Assembly (NCBI RefSeq): GCF_943169845.1
Contig: NZ_CALPBW010000001.1
Location: forward strand, 62,001-126,000
Direction of reading: 5' to 3'
Origin: Peptoniphilus rachelemmaiella
GTDB lineage: Bacteria > Bacillota > Clostridia > Tissierellales > Peptoniphilaceae
DNA length: 64,000 bases
Made by a program: the position numbers and the translations under genes. Numbering within the stretch: the first letter of the stretch is position 1; every line of letters begins with the position of its first letter. Shown here piece after piece: positions 46,527-56,423 of this stretch. The notes below the pieces were generated by a model, which did no database searches, was not told where the DNA came from, and worked only from the letters and a program-made list of their open reading frames with translations.

Positions 46527-49500
46527 TTGAAAAGAAGATATACAGCATTTATGCTGGCCCTGCTCATGCTGGCGCAAGTTTTTGCGCCGGAAGTGGCACG
46601 GGCGAAAACGAGTGAACCAACAAAGAAAACGACGGTTCAGCTCGTGAAAATGGGTGCATTAGATCCCAAAACGTATCCTAAACTGGATAAAAAGGCGATC
46701 TTAGCAATTCAAAAACAAGCAAGAACAAATCAAAGCAGATTTAGAACGGGGCGTAGCGGCTTCTTTTCAGTAGGAAGCCCCTACCTGCCCGGACAAAATC
46801 CGACGGACAATGAAAAGGCGGCGGCTTACGGTAATTTACGGGTAGAATTTGTTACCGAAGGTTTGAAAGACAAGGGAGAACCAAAACCCTTCCAATGGAA
46901 TGAAATATTCGGCACAGATTCCAATGGCAATCCGGGAACGGCCAATATTTACTTCGTTCAAAGAGATGCCAAGACCAACAAGGAAATTAACACCTTTAAA
47001 TTAACCGTCGATAAGGCAGGGAAATACAGTTTAAAGGACCTCTACGGAAAGCCCGCCAAGTTGCCCTTGTACTCCAAAGCCTTAGAGCCCTATAAGTACG
47101 AGGTGGAACTGGAAACAGGCGTTTCGGAAAAAATAACCCTATTAACCATGAATTTATCAAATACGGGTAGTGAAACCTCCTCCTACACAACGGATAGCGA
47201 GGGAAATCTTGTTGCCGACATTCCCCTGTATTTGAAAATAGGCCAAACAGCTTCGACAAAGTTTGTGTCCAAATGGAACACCAATGTCCAAGAAGCGAAA
47301 CGGCCGAAAGTCGTGGGTGGCTTTAACAACAAAACTGCAGACGACTACAACTATTTTCCATTTCCAATAAATGACACTGACGTATTAAAAATACGTAGGG
47401 AACAGTTTGACCTAGATAAGGACGAATGGCCGGGTTATATGCCTCAAACACCGATCCAGTTAAGAGAGGTGCCCAAAGTTACCGTCGATGAGGATAAGCT
47501 TGAAGATCCGGAGACCTATACCATCGACAAAAATGCCAAGCGCATTACGGCCAATGACAAGGTCTACAAGTATGACCTAGAGTACGACGTCATCAATGGT
47601 GGTAAGCTCACCATGACGGAGATCTTGCCCGTGACCTTTGATGCTAATGGTGGGAAGTTTGCTTCCATTACTGATCCGAATGCAGAGCAAAAGATTAAGA
47701 AGGAAGTGGACTACGACGGCACGCTGACGGACAAGGCGGAAAAGCCCACGAAGGATCGTGAAACTTTTAAAGGCTGGTCGACAACCGAAGACGGGAAAAC
47801 CCCTGCTACCGACGCAGACTTTAAAAACATTACGAAAGCCAAAACCTTCTACGCCATTTGGGACAACAACGCCATTGCGGCGGAAGAATTGACGGTTCAT
47901 GAGTCTTTTAAAGCTGATGGAGCGACAGAATATACTAACGACTTTATTCCGACACTTGAAACCTTAAAGGGACAAGTGACGATTAAAGACGGAAATGGAG
48001 ATCCACAAGCATTAGCAAATGATGATATCTTTGCAATAGTTGACGGCTCAAATGAATATAAAGCTGACGGCGATGACTTAAAGAATTATCTTTATGACAA
48101 ATTAAAAGAAGAGGACACTACAGAAGTCTCCCGTAAGGTCACCGTCAAGGCCAAAGTCACCCACGCAAACGGCACGAGCCAAACCGTGGACATTCCAATT
48201 AAGGTCGTCAAAAACATTTACGAAGCCAAGACCTTAACGGATAGGCCCTACTATGTACCGACTGATTATGTAAAAGTCATTGTCGATCCCACCACCAAGG
48301 CGAAGGATCCTCAAAAGACCTATTACTATGTCAATCCCGAAGCGAAAGTGGTTATCCCCGGGGAAGACCCCACGGGAACGGACGGTAACCAATTTACCAA
48401 ATGGTTAATCAAGGGAACGAAGACGGAATACAAACTTTCCGAGCATCCGAGATATCAATTTAGTGGCGAAACCACCATCGAAGCTCAATACGTTTCCGAT
48501 GTCATTTCCCCGAATGAAGATGGAAGCAAACCGGATACAGTTCCGAAGAATTATGTGGAAGTGAAATTCGTTCCCACGGACAAGGCGACGGATGCAACCA
48601 AAGCGGAAAAAATCTTCTGGGTCAATCCGGAAAAGAAAGTCACCATTCCCGTGGCCAATCCCGTAGGGAAAACCTACTACACCTTTAAGGAATGGAAGGT
48701 AGGGGTAAATGCGGAAGGTGCAGTTTATAAACCTAACGAAGCACAAAAGTTTGAACAAGCCACTACCATCACCGCCACCTATGATGAATCGAAGAACATC
48801 ATCCCTTATGATCCGAGCGCAGCAGATCCTATGGTCCGCCCGGAGGGTTATGTAAGAGTGACCTTTGCGGCGGATCCGGGCTTAAAGCTCAAGGAACAAA
48901 AAGCCTATTACGTCAAGAAAAACGCAAACATTAAACTTGGCGACCCGACTCTTGTAAAACCGAAATACGAACCAGAAACCGGCTACAAGTTTAAAGAGTG
49001 GGATAAAGACGACACAACTCCAATTGGAGCAAATGACATCGTCGTCACAGCAAAGGCGACTCCTTTTGATGAATTTATCCCTCAAAAGAATACCGACGGA
49101 ACAGATAAGCCGAAAGGCTATGTAACAGTTACTTTCGTAGCTGATAAAAATGGCGAGATAAGGGACAATGGTACAAAGGTAGATAAAAAAGTTTACTATG
49201 TAAACCCGAACAAGTTTGTAAAATTACCGGCACCTACGCCGGTAGGCAACACAGGCTATGATTTCAGCACATGGAAGAGCGACAAGTCTCAAAGTGATTT
49301 TAGTCTAGCAAACTTTGTAAATTATAAAGAAAATACAGTTATAACTGCAATGTTCAACCAAAAGGATGCAGTGTATCCAAAACTGGATGGCTCAACAAAG
49401 CCGGCCGGCTATGTAGAAGTTACTTTTGCAATTTCCGGCATAGGCGGTAAGATTGCTGACAGTGAAGTTAAAACTTACTATGTGGATCCGACAAGACAAG

Positions 49501-52500
49501 TATCCCTTAAAGCACCTAAGACGATGGCCGGCACAGGATTTATCTTTGATAAATGGAGACTGGGAACGAACCCTACTGACCCAATAATTAATCCTGCTGA
49601 CCAAAAGCAATATACGGTTAACACGACCATCTATGGCAGCTTTACTAAACTGAAAGACATCATACCGGCAACAAATCAAGACGGAACGCCGAACCTACAA
49701 CCGATAGACTATGTCGCTGTCTTATTCATCGGAGGAGACCACGCGAACAGTGTGGATGGACAAATCTTGTATTATGTCAATCCAAAGGCTAATCCTGCGA
49801 AAACTATTAGAGACTTGACAAAGCCTACGGTAAAACCTGACACAGGTTGGAAGCATACAGGCTGGGATGTACAAGATTCCACAGTTATAAACGATTATAC
49901 ATTTGTAGTTGCACAATATGAAGCAATTGACGATGTAATACCAGCTCTTAAAGATGACGGCACTCCAAATGAAAAACCGGCAGGCTATGTAACAGTAACA
50001 TTTAAGTCCGGAGACAATGGTAAGATCCAAGAAAATAGCAAAGATATTACAGAAAAAGTTTACTATGTAAACCCTGCTAAGTATGTAAAGCTTACTCCAC
50101 CAACACCAGTTCCAAATACTTCCTATGAGTTTTCAACTTGGTGCAGTAATGGTGAGGATTTTATATTGGCAAACAATATAAACTACACTAAAGACACAAC
50201 CATAACTGCAAAGTTTAATCCGGAAGGTGATGTTATACCTGAGACAAAGCCAGATGGAACAGCAAACAATAAACCAGCAAACTTTGTTACAGTTAACTTT
50301 GTAATAGATCCAGCTACAGGTGGAAAGATTGAAGCTGGCCAAACTACCACTTATTTTGTAAGACCGAATACAGATGTAACAATACAGCCACCAAAGACAA
50401 AAGCAAATGTAGGCTATGAATTTGAAAAGTGGAGTATAGACACTACAGAAGTAAGATCATATTCTGATCCTGTAACAACTGTTAAAGGCGAATTCACAAA
50501 GCTAGATGAGATAATTCCGTCTAAAAATCCTGACGGTACAGTGAATGCCAAACCGCAAGGCTATGTAACAGTTCAATTCCTAAAGGGAAAAAACGGCGTG
50601 CTAGATGGACAAACGACATTCTATGTCAATCCAAATGCTGGCAAGAAGCTAAAAGACCTTGATACTAGTGGAATTACTGTAGTACCAAGTCCAACTTACA
50701 AGTTTGAAGCTTGGGATAAGCCAATGAGTACACCTATAAAAGGACCGGACAATATAAATGTAACAGCAACCTATACTCAACTTCCAAATATCATCAAAGC
50801 AGGACCCAAGGACACAGCCCCGGATGGCTATGTAGTAATTATCTTTGAAACCGATGGAAGGGGCACGATAACAGGCAATGCAGCATACGAAGATAAAACT
50901 AATCCAAAAACTAATGAAAATGAGATAGTTTACTTTGTAAATCCGGACAAGGGTGTTAAACTTGCCGCTGCAAATGCAACAGCAAGTGATACAGTTTTAC
51001 CTGTACCAAGTACCGCTCCTTATGACGCTACTAAATATGGATTTGACCAATGGCGTGCAGACATTGACACTGAAACACCTATCACAAGAGGTAGGGTGCA
51101 TATAGCAATGTTTAAGCCTAAGCAAGTAAAATTAACTTACGATGCAGGTGGAGCTACAGAAGGAACGGCACCTGCTGAAGTAAAAGTTGATTACAACACA
51201 AGCGTTAGACTTGCAAACCAAGGCGATCTTAAAAAGACAGATGCAAGCTTTGCGGGCTGGACAATTGATGGCAAAGACTATAAAGTCGGCGAAGAGATTA
51301 TCTTAACAAAAGATAGCAAAGCTATTGCAAAATGGACAAATGATAAGACGATCATTCCTTATGATCCGATTAAGAACCCTACAACAAGACCGGATGACAC
51401 CTATGTAAGGGTTACCTTTGCGGCGGACCCGGGCTTAAAGTTAACTCAACAAAAAGCCTACTACGTCAAGAAAAACGCAGGCATCACCCTTGGAAATGCT
51501 GAGCTTAAGAAACCGGGCTATGAAGCAGAAACCGGCTACAAGTTTGTTAAGTGGGACAAGGAAGACGCTCTTGTCATCGAAGCATCGGATATTGTCGTAA
51601 CAGCCAAGGCGGCATCGATTCCTGATTTCGTAGAGAAGACCAACGAGCATCCGAATAAGCCTGATGACAAATACGTGACGGTCACTTTCAAAGCGGATAA
51701 CAGCGGAAACGGCACCGTGAAAGAAAAGACTTACTTCGTTAATCCGAATAAGTATGTAACCTTAACGCCGCCTGATGATGCGAAAGGTAACACCGGCTAT
51801 GAATTCGGTGCTTGGAGTCAAGATGCGAAGATTCCTACGGTGTACGACAAAGACACCACCATCACCGCTTCTTTCAACGGACTGGGAGACGTCATTCCCA
51901 AGACGAAGAAAGATGAGTCTGAGAAGCCGCCCGGCTATGTCACTGTGACTTTTGAAGCCAACAAACAAGGGCAGATTCCCGCAGACGAAATCACCGTTTA
52001 CTATGTCGATCCCAATCGCGACGTAATCATCAATCCACCGACAGCGAAGGGGAACACCGGTTATGAATTTGAAAAATGGGACAAAAAAACGACAAGAAAG
52101 CAAAGGTATGACAAGGATACGACGGTAACAGCCAGCTTTACGAAGCTGGATGACATCGTAGATGGCAGTAAGCCAAAACCCGCCGGCTATGTCACCGTCA
52201 AATTCTATAAAGGCGACCACGGAGAATTGTCGGGTCAAACGGTATTCTACGTCAATCCGGAGGCTAATCCGCTGAAAACGATAGGTGACATTAAACCGAC
52301 GGTAACACCGGAAACCGGCTGGGAATTCGTTGGGTGGCCAGTACCAGATAAGACCAAGATTGACCGCAATTTTGACATCACAGCTAAATATGTTGGTATC
52401 CCGGATGTCGTACCGAAGGATAATCCTGAGGGCGGGGAAAACAAAATTCCCGACAAATATATTACTGTGACCTTCTCAACGGAAGAAAATGGTAAGATAA

Positions 52501-55500
52501 AAGACACCACGAACACGAAGACAAAAGTCGTCTATGTCAATCCGAACAAGGCCGTCGCGTTGGATACATTTGCTCCGGCAGTGGATCCCAACACCGGATT
52601 TGATTTTGCATCTTGGGATACCCAAATCGAAAGAGCAATTCAATACAAGGACAAAGATGTTATCAAAGCGAAATACAATGCAAAGGACGATGTGATTCCC
52701 CAAGGAAAAACCGGCGGCAGCGACAAGCCGGCAGGTTATCTTACCGTCACCTTCGACAAGGGCGAGCACGGAACGTTAAGCGGCAAGACCGTTTACTATG
52801 TCAAGCCCAACAAAGAAGTGACCGTCCCTGCGCCTACCGTAACGCCGGCAACGGGCTTTAAGCAAAAAGACGGAGCGGAGGCTTGGGATAAGCAATTAAC
52901 GCAAACATTTACCAAAGACACCACCATCAGGGCTCAATACGATTCCATCAAGGAGGTTGTTCCTCAAAAGAATACCGACGGTTCCGACAGACCTAGTGGT
53001 TACAAAACAGTTAGGTTTGTAGGAGAACATGGTACTTTGGCTGTCGATACGGTTTTCTATGTGAACCCTGAAAAGGTCGTAGATTTCACCAATACAGTAA
53101 ATGGCTTTACGAAGACGCCGGACTTCAGTTATACAGATGTCGGCGGAACATGGAGTTCAGAAGAATTTAATAAAAAATTCACTGACGATACCACCTTCAC
53201 CTTTACCTTTAAGAAGCTTGGCAATGTTATTCCGCAAAAGAATCCGAATGGGACAACGAATGATCAGCCCCAGGGTTATGTAAAAGTAACGCTTATCCCG
53301 ACGGCGAAGGCCACGGATGACACGAAAGAAAATAAAGTTTTCTTCGTCAATCCGAAGGAAACGGTTGAAATTAAAAATAAACCGCAAGGTAAAGAAATTA
53401 CTGCAAATGGAAGCAAGTCTTCTTTCAAATTTATCGGCTGGACAGTAACCAGGGGTTCTATTGCATCCTGGCCCGGCGAGGCTATTTCAGGTAAATTTAT
53501 CGAGGAAACGGAAATTACGGCTAAGTATGAGTTTACCTGGATTAATATAGTGAAAGAGCCTATTGCAGAAGAAAATATTGTTACGGGGAAAGGTGACAGA
53601 CCTAAACCTGAAGACTTGATTAAAAACAAGTATGACAAGAACAATCCGACAAATACAAATAACTTACCCGAGGGAACGACTTTCACTTATGAGGAAGAAC
53701 CCAAGGTTGACAATGTCGGAAATATAACGGCAAAAGTGAAAGTTGAGTATCCGGGTGGGGCAACGACCATCGTTGAAGTGCCCATTAAAGTTGTAGAGCA
53801 TGTGGTTCCCCAAACGGGCGGCGAAAGCGGCAGCAAGCCTCTCGTTCCCGCCAGCTACGTCAAGGTCACGGTGGACACCACGGACAAAGCTGCGGACAAT
53901 ACCAAGTTCGTGAAAGTGTTCTGGGTAAAACCCAATGTGGAAGTCAAGATTCCCGGCATCCTCGATCCTACGGGTAAATTAGAAACGGATGCGAAGGGCG
54001 TTACGCTAACCAATAATTTCAAAAAATGGAAATTAGAAGACAGTAATCCCGAAATCACCTACGACCACGGAACGGACATCAAGGGTATCTTTACGGCAAA
54101 AGAATCGAAGATTGTCGCTATTTACGGGTACGGTAAGAATGTAGATCCTCAGCCGAACAGCGGTCAATGGATTCCTAAAGGAAGCGTTCCTTCGCCGAAG
54201 GATTTCATCAAAAATCCCTACAATGACGACGACCCGAACAATTCGAACAATCTGCCTCCGGGAACCAGATTTGATTTCGTTCCGGGTAGTGAACCGAACA
54301 CGAATCAACCCGGAACGAATAATTCCACGAGCATCAAGATCACCTATCCCAATGGCGAAACCAAGACGGTGGATGTCACTTACAATGTCACCGGCGATGT
54401 GGTGGAACAAAAGGATCCCAATACAAAGCCCGTCGTTCCGGACGAATTCGTTAAAGTTATCGTCGATAAAACCCAAAATGCGAAACTCGCCGCAGGCGAA
54501 AGTCAAACGCAAGTCTTCTGGGTCAATCCGACGAAGACAGTCACGATTCCGGTGGATGCCCCGACGGCGAATAAAGAGGACATGGTCTTCACCGAATGGG
54601 ACAATCAGTTGACTCAACAATTTACGGCTAAAGAAACGACGATTACAGCGAAATTCTCCAAGAAACAAACGCCACTCCCCACAGCGGGTTACGTTATAAC
54701 GGAACGAGGGGTTCAGCCCAAGCCGGACGACTATAAAAAAGTTATTACGCCTCCGGCAGGCAAGACCATTAAGCGTGTCGCTGTAGTGACAGAACCCAAT
54801 GTGGATAAGGGAGGCATGACGACGGCCAGGGTATCGGTCACTTATGAGGACAACACGACGGTTCAAATTCCCGTTCAGGTCTTTGTTCAAAATAAGGAGC
54901 AACCCTACCCCACACCGCAGCCGGATCCCATTCCGCAACCCTACCCCACGCCGCAGCCCAATTTCGTGCCTTATCCCGTCCCCGGTGAAACGAAGACGGT
55001 CTATAAGGATCGCACGGTGCTTCGCCGCGAAGTGCGCTACATGCAAGGTTTCGAAGGCAAGTTCCGTCCCGACGACGGCTTGACCCGTGCCGAAGCGGCG
55101 CAAATTTTGGCCAATGCACTGAAGGAAGACGGCTATCCCTTCGATCTCCGCTACAAGCTTCCTTATAAGGACACGACGAAGGAAATGTGGTATAACGATG
55201 CGGTAAGGATCACCACCCAAGCCGATGTGTTTATCGGTTATGACGACGGCGAATTTAAGCCGCAACGAAAGATCACCCGCGCCGAGTGGATCGCCACCTT
55301 GCGCAGGTTCCAATACGTGGATAAAGTGGGCGGCAATTCCCTCCACATGCGCAAAAACCACTGGGCCATTCCCGAGGTGGAAGCGGCGTACCGGAGCGGA
55401 TGGCTTTCCATCTACACGGAAAAGAAAGCCCCCTTTAATTACGATGAACCCATTTCTCGGAAGGAAGTGGCCGCCGTATCCAACCGCGCGTTCCGCCGGG

Positions 55501-55730
55501 TGCGCGACATGGATTACATCCGTAGAAATGACAAGTTCATGATTAATTACACGGACATTAACAGAGATATGTGGGCTTACGACGACATTCTCTGTGCAAG
55601 CAATACCTTCCTTCACCAACGTCAAGGTGCCTACATCGCCTACAAGCGCGGCGACAAGGCCTACACAATCGACGTGAAGGATGCGATTATCGAGCAGGAT
55701 CTCTTCCAACGGATCCCGAGGCATCGCTAG
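46527..55730 (+). CDS. Giant SLH-anchored repeat protein, adhesin-like
   Basis: 3067 aa, started by TTG 46527 after GGAGAGG. Signal peptide 1-25. Residues ~27-365 are a unique N-terminal region, ~367-447 an InlB-type repeat and ~452-570 a Rib-like domain. From ~575 to ~2700 I count about 20 modules of ~90-110 residues (GYVTVTF...KVYYVNP...GY.F..W...T.ITA.F..DVIP....KP). A Pro-rich linker (PYPTPQPDPIPQPYP) lies near 2790, and three SLH domains at about 2831, 2880 and 2940 lead to the end. SLH domains hold it on the wall. Modules in ~49.1-51.35 kb use AT-rich codons unlike the rest. It is an operon with the previous gene and ends at a terminator. Confidence 0.87.
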   Translation: MKRRYTAFMLALLMLAQVFAPEVARAKTSEPTKKTTVQLVKMGALDPKTYPKLDKKAILAIQKQARTNQSRFRTGRSGFFSVGSPYLPGQNPTDNEKAAAYGNLRVEFVTEGLKDKGEPKPFQWNEIFGTDSNGNPGTANIYFVQRDAKTNKEINTFKLTVDKAGKYSLKDLYGKPAKLPLYSKALEPYKYEVELETGVSEKITLLTMNLSNTGSETSSYTTDSEGNLVADIPLYLKIGQTASTKFVSKWNTNVQEAKRPKVVGGFNNKTADDYNYFPFPINDTDVLKIRREQFDLDKDEWPGYMPQTPIQLREVPKVTVDEDKLEDPETYTIDKNAKRITANDKVYKYDLEYDVINGGKLTMTEILPVTFDANGGKFASITDPNAEQKIKKEVDYDGTLTDKAEKPTKDRETFKGWSTTEDGKTPATDADFKNITKAKTFYAIWDNNAIAAEELTVHESFKADGATEYTNDFIPTLETLKGQVTIKDGNGDPQALANDDIFAIVDGSNEYKADGDDLKNYLYDKLKEEDTTEVSRKVTVKAKVTHANGTSQTVDIPIKVVKNIYEAKTLTDRPYYVPTDYVKVIVDPTTKAKDPQKTYYYVNPEAKVVIPGEDPTGTDGNQFTKWLIKGTKTEYKLSEHPRYQFSGETTIEAQYVSDVISPNEDGSKPDTVPKNYVEVKFVPTDKATDATKAEKIFWVNPEKKVTIPVANPVGKTYYTFKEWKVGVNAEGAVYKPNEAQKFEQATTITATYDESKNIIPYDPSAADPMVRPEGYVRVTFAADPGLKLKEQKAYYVKKNANIKLGDPTLVKPKYEPETGYKFKEWDKDDTTPIGANDIVVTAKATPFDEFIPQKNTDGTDKPKGYVTVTFVADKNGEIRDNGTKVDKKVYYVNPNKFVKLPAPTPVGNTGYDFSTWKSDKSQSDFSLANFVNYKENTVITAMFNQKDAVYPKLDGSTKPAGYVEVTFAISGIGGKIADSEVKTYYVDPTRQVSLKAPKTMAGTGFIFDKWRLGTNPTDPIINPADQKQYTVNTTIYGSFTKLKDIIPATNQDGTPNLQPIDYVAVLFIGGDHANSVDGQILYYVNPKANPAKTIRDLTKPTVKPDTGWKHTGWDVQDSTVINDYTFVVAQYEAIDDVIPALKDDGTPNEKPAGYVTVTFKSGDNGKIQENSKDITEKVYYVNPAKYVKLTPPTPVPNTSYEFSTWCSNGEDFILANNINYTKDTTITAKFNPEGDVIPETKPDGTANNKPANFVTVNFVIDPATGGKIEAGQTTTYFVRPNTDVTIQPPKTKANVGYEFEKWSIDTTEVRSYSDPVTTVKGEFTKLDEIIPSKNPDGTVNAKPQGYVTVQFLKGKNGVLDGQTTFYVNPNAGKKLKDLDTSGITVVPSPTYKFEAWDKPMSTPIKGPDNINVTATYTQLPNIIKAGPKDTAPDGYVVIIFETDGRGTITGNAAYEDKTNPKTNENEIVYFVNPDKGVKLAAANATASDTVLPVPSTAPYDATKYGFDQWRADIDTETPITRGRVHIAMFKPKQVKLTYDAGGATEGTAPAEVKVDYNTSVRLANQGDLKKTDASFAGWTIDGKDYKVGEEIILTKDSKAIAKWTNDKTIIPYDPIKNPTTRPDDTYVRVTFAADPGLKLTQQKAYYVKKNAGITLGNAELKKPGYEAETGYKFVKWDKEDALVIEASDIVVTAKAASIPDFVEKTNEHPNKPDDKYVTVTFKADNSGNGTVKEKTYFVNPNKYVTLTPPDDAKGNTGYEFGAWSQDAKIPTVYDKDTTITASFNGLGDVIPKTKKDESEKPPGYVTVTFEANKQGQIPADEITVYYVDPNRDVIINPPTAKGNTGYEFEKWDKKTTRKQRYDKDTTVTASFTKLDDIVDGSKPKPAGYVTVKFYKGDHGELSGQTVFYVNPEANPLKTIGDIKPTVTPETGWEFVGWPVPDKTKIDRNFDITAKYVGIPDVVPKDNPEGGENKIPDKYITVTFSTEENGKIKDTTNTKTKVVYVNPNKAVALDTFAPAVDPNTGFDFASWDTQIERAIQYKDKDVIKAKYNAKDDVIPQGKTGGSDKPAGYLTVTFDKGEHGTLSGKTVYYVKPNKEVTVPAPTVTPATGFKQKDGAEAWDKQLTQTFTKDTTIRAQYDSIKEVVPQKNTDGSDRPSGYKTVRFVGEHGTLAVDTVFYVNPEKVVDFTNTVNGFTKTPDFSYTDVGGTWSSEEFNKKFTDDTTFTFTFKKLGNVIPQKNPNGTTNDQPQGYVKVTLIPTAKATDDTKENKVFFVNPKETVEIKNKPQGKEITANGSKSSFKFIGWTVTRGSIASWPGEAISGKFIEETEITAKYEFTWINIVKEPIAEENIVTGKGDRPKPEDLIKNKYDKNNPTNTNNLPEGTTFTYEEEPKVDNVGNITAKVKVEYPGGATTIVEVPIKVVEHVVPQTGGESGSKPLVPASYVKVTVDTTDKAADNTKFVKVFWVKPNVEVKIPGILDPTGKLETDAKGVTLTNNFKKWKLEDSNPEITYDHGTDIKGIFTAKESKIVAIYGYGKNVDPQPNSGQWIPKGSVPSPKDFIKNPYNDDDPNNSNNLPPGTRFDFVPGSEPNTNQPGTNNSTSIKITYPNGETKTVDVTYNVTGDVVEQKDPNTKPVVPDEFVKVIVDKTQNAKLAAGESQTQVFWVNPTKTVTIPVDAPTANKEDMVFTEWDNQLTQQFTAKETTITAKFSKKQTPLPTAGYVITERGVQPKPDDYKKVITPPAGKTIKRVAVVTEPNVDKGGMTTARVSVTYEDNTTVQIPVQVFVQNKEQPYPTPQPDPIPQPYPTPQPNFVPYPVPGETKTVYKDRTVLRREVRYMQGFEGKFRPDDGLTRAEAAQILANALKEDGYPFDLRYKLPYKDTTKEMWYNDAVRITTQADVFIGYDDGEFKPQRKITRAEWIATLRRFQYVDKVGGNSLHMRKNHWAIPEVEAAYRSGWLSIYTEKKAPFNYDEPISRKEVAAVSNRAFRRVRDMDYIRRNDKFMINYTDINRDMWAYDDILCASNTFLHQRQGAYIAYKRGDKAYTIDVKDAIIEQDLFQRIPRHR
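49100..51350 (+). repeat. AT-rich block of about seven repeat modules inside the giant SLH gene
   Basis: Codon choice changes from ACC/GTC/AAG-type to ACA/GTA/AAA-type near 49.1 kb and back near 51.35 kb. The module frame continues unbroken. On each side lies one copy of the same special module (VRVTFAADPGLKL..QKAYYVKKNA), at ~48.84-49.08 kb and ~51.40-51.63 kb, with long stretches of near-identical DNA. The block has probably been exchanged or inserted by recombination between these copies. Confidence 0.65.
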
Positions 55731-55741
55731 TGTAAAGAGAA

Positions 55742-55765
55742 AAGACAGCATCGCCTGTCTTTTTT
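55742..55765 (+). terminator. Terminator of the giant-protein operon
   Basis: Stem AGACAG/CTGTCT (55743-55748 with 55755-55760), followed by six T. Confidence 0.88.
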
Positions 55766-55810
55766 CTTTTGCCCGGGAAGGAAAAAGTGAAAAAACCCCC
55801 TCGCCCCTTA

Positions 55811-55819
55811 TGGTACAAT
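55811..55819 (+). promoter_or_regulatory. Extended -10 promoter of the GNAT-dnaD-dnaI operon
   Basis: TACAAT (55814-55819) directly preceded by TGG; no strong -35. It is followed by AGGAGGAGGAGGGGG, an unusually long ribosome binding site. Confidence 0.5.
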
Positions 55820-55841
55820 CATAGGAGGAGGAGGGGGTTTT

Positions 55842-56423
55842 TTGCGCGACAAATATGCCATAGACGTAGCGCCTTTAGAGGAAGCCCACGTCCGCGATTT
55901 TTTGACCTGGACGGATTACGAGGACCCGCTCTTTAGTATGTATAATTTTATGGAAGACGAGGACACGGTGGGGGATTGGTACCGCTGGAAGACGAAGGGC
56001 CACAGGGATCAGTATTTCGCCATTTTGGAAGCGGGCCGCGCCGTGGGCTACATGGGCCTGAAGCATATTTCCCTCATTACCCGCACCGCCGAAGTGGGCA
56101 TTATTCTTGACCGGGCGGTCATCGATCGGGGTCTGGGCCGGGCAGCCATGCGCTGGCTCTTGGACTACGGCTTTTACACCTTGGGGCTTGAGCGGATTCT
56201 TCTGGAGGTGCTTCCCTGGAACGGGCGGGCCATGCATTTGTACGCGTCTTTGGGATTTGAACGGATGGGCAGGGCTTTTCGCCGGGTGGATTTGCCCCAA
56301 GGGGCGTTGTATGAAGCGGCCTTTGCCCCCTATCGAAAGCAGATGCGCACCATGGGGCAGTTTTGTGTCGTGTCGGTGCATCAAATGGAACTCACGAAAG
56401 GCAGGTGGCGGCGTGGAATTTAA
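55842..56423 (+). CDS. GNAT-family N-acetyltransferase
   Basis: 193 aa, starting at TTG 55842 behind a long AGGAGGAGG site. Residues ~10-160 form a GNAT fold of the RimJ/RimL type: the acetyl-CoA loop region RAVIDRGLGRAAMRWLLDYGF (~90-110) and the NGRAMHLYASLGFERMGR ending (~127-145) are typical. It transfers an acetyl group from acetyl-CoA to an amine; the target is unknown. The 3' end overlaps the dnaD-like gene by 11 bases. Confidence 0.87.
   Translation: MRDKYAIDVAPLEEAHVRDFLTWTDYEDPLFSMYNFMEDEDTVGDWYRWKTKGHRDQYFAILEAGRAVGYMGLKHISLITRTAEVGIILDRAVIDRGLGRAAMRWLLDYGFYTLGLERILLEVLPWNGRAMHLYASLGFERMGRAFRRVDLPQGALYEAAFAPYRKQMRTMGQFCVVSVHQMELTKGRWRRGI

Noticed and set aside
48240..54700. CRISPR-like periodic repeats
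   Set aside because: The periodicity is from ~300-base coding modules in one open frame and not short identical repeats with unique spacers.
38739..55730. LPXTG sortase anchor in the giant proteins
   Set aside because: No LPXTG-type motif with a hydrophobic tail at either C-terminus; the second protein ends with SLH domains instead.
54033..55751. 572-codon open frame on the minus strand opposite the end of the giant SLH gene
   Set aside because: It lies fully antisense to a well-supported gene with SLH domains, lacks a ribosome binding site and has a low-complexity, Arg/Val-rich sequence. It is a by-product of the GC-biased codons.
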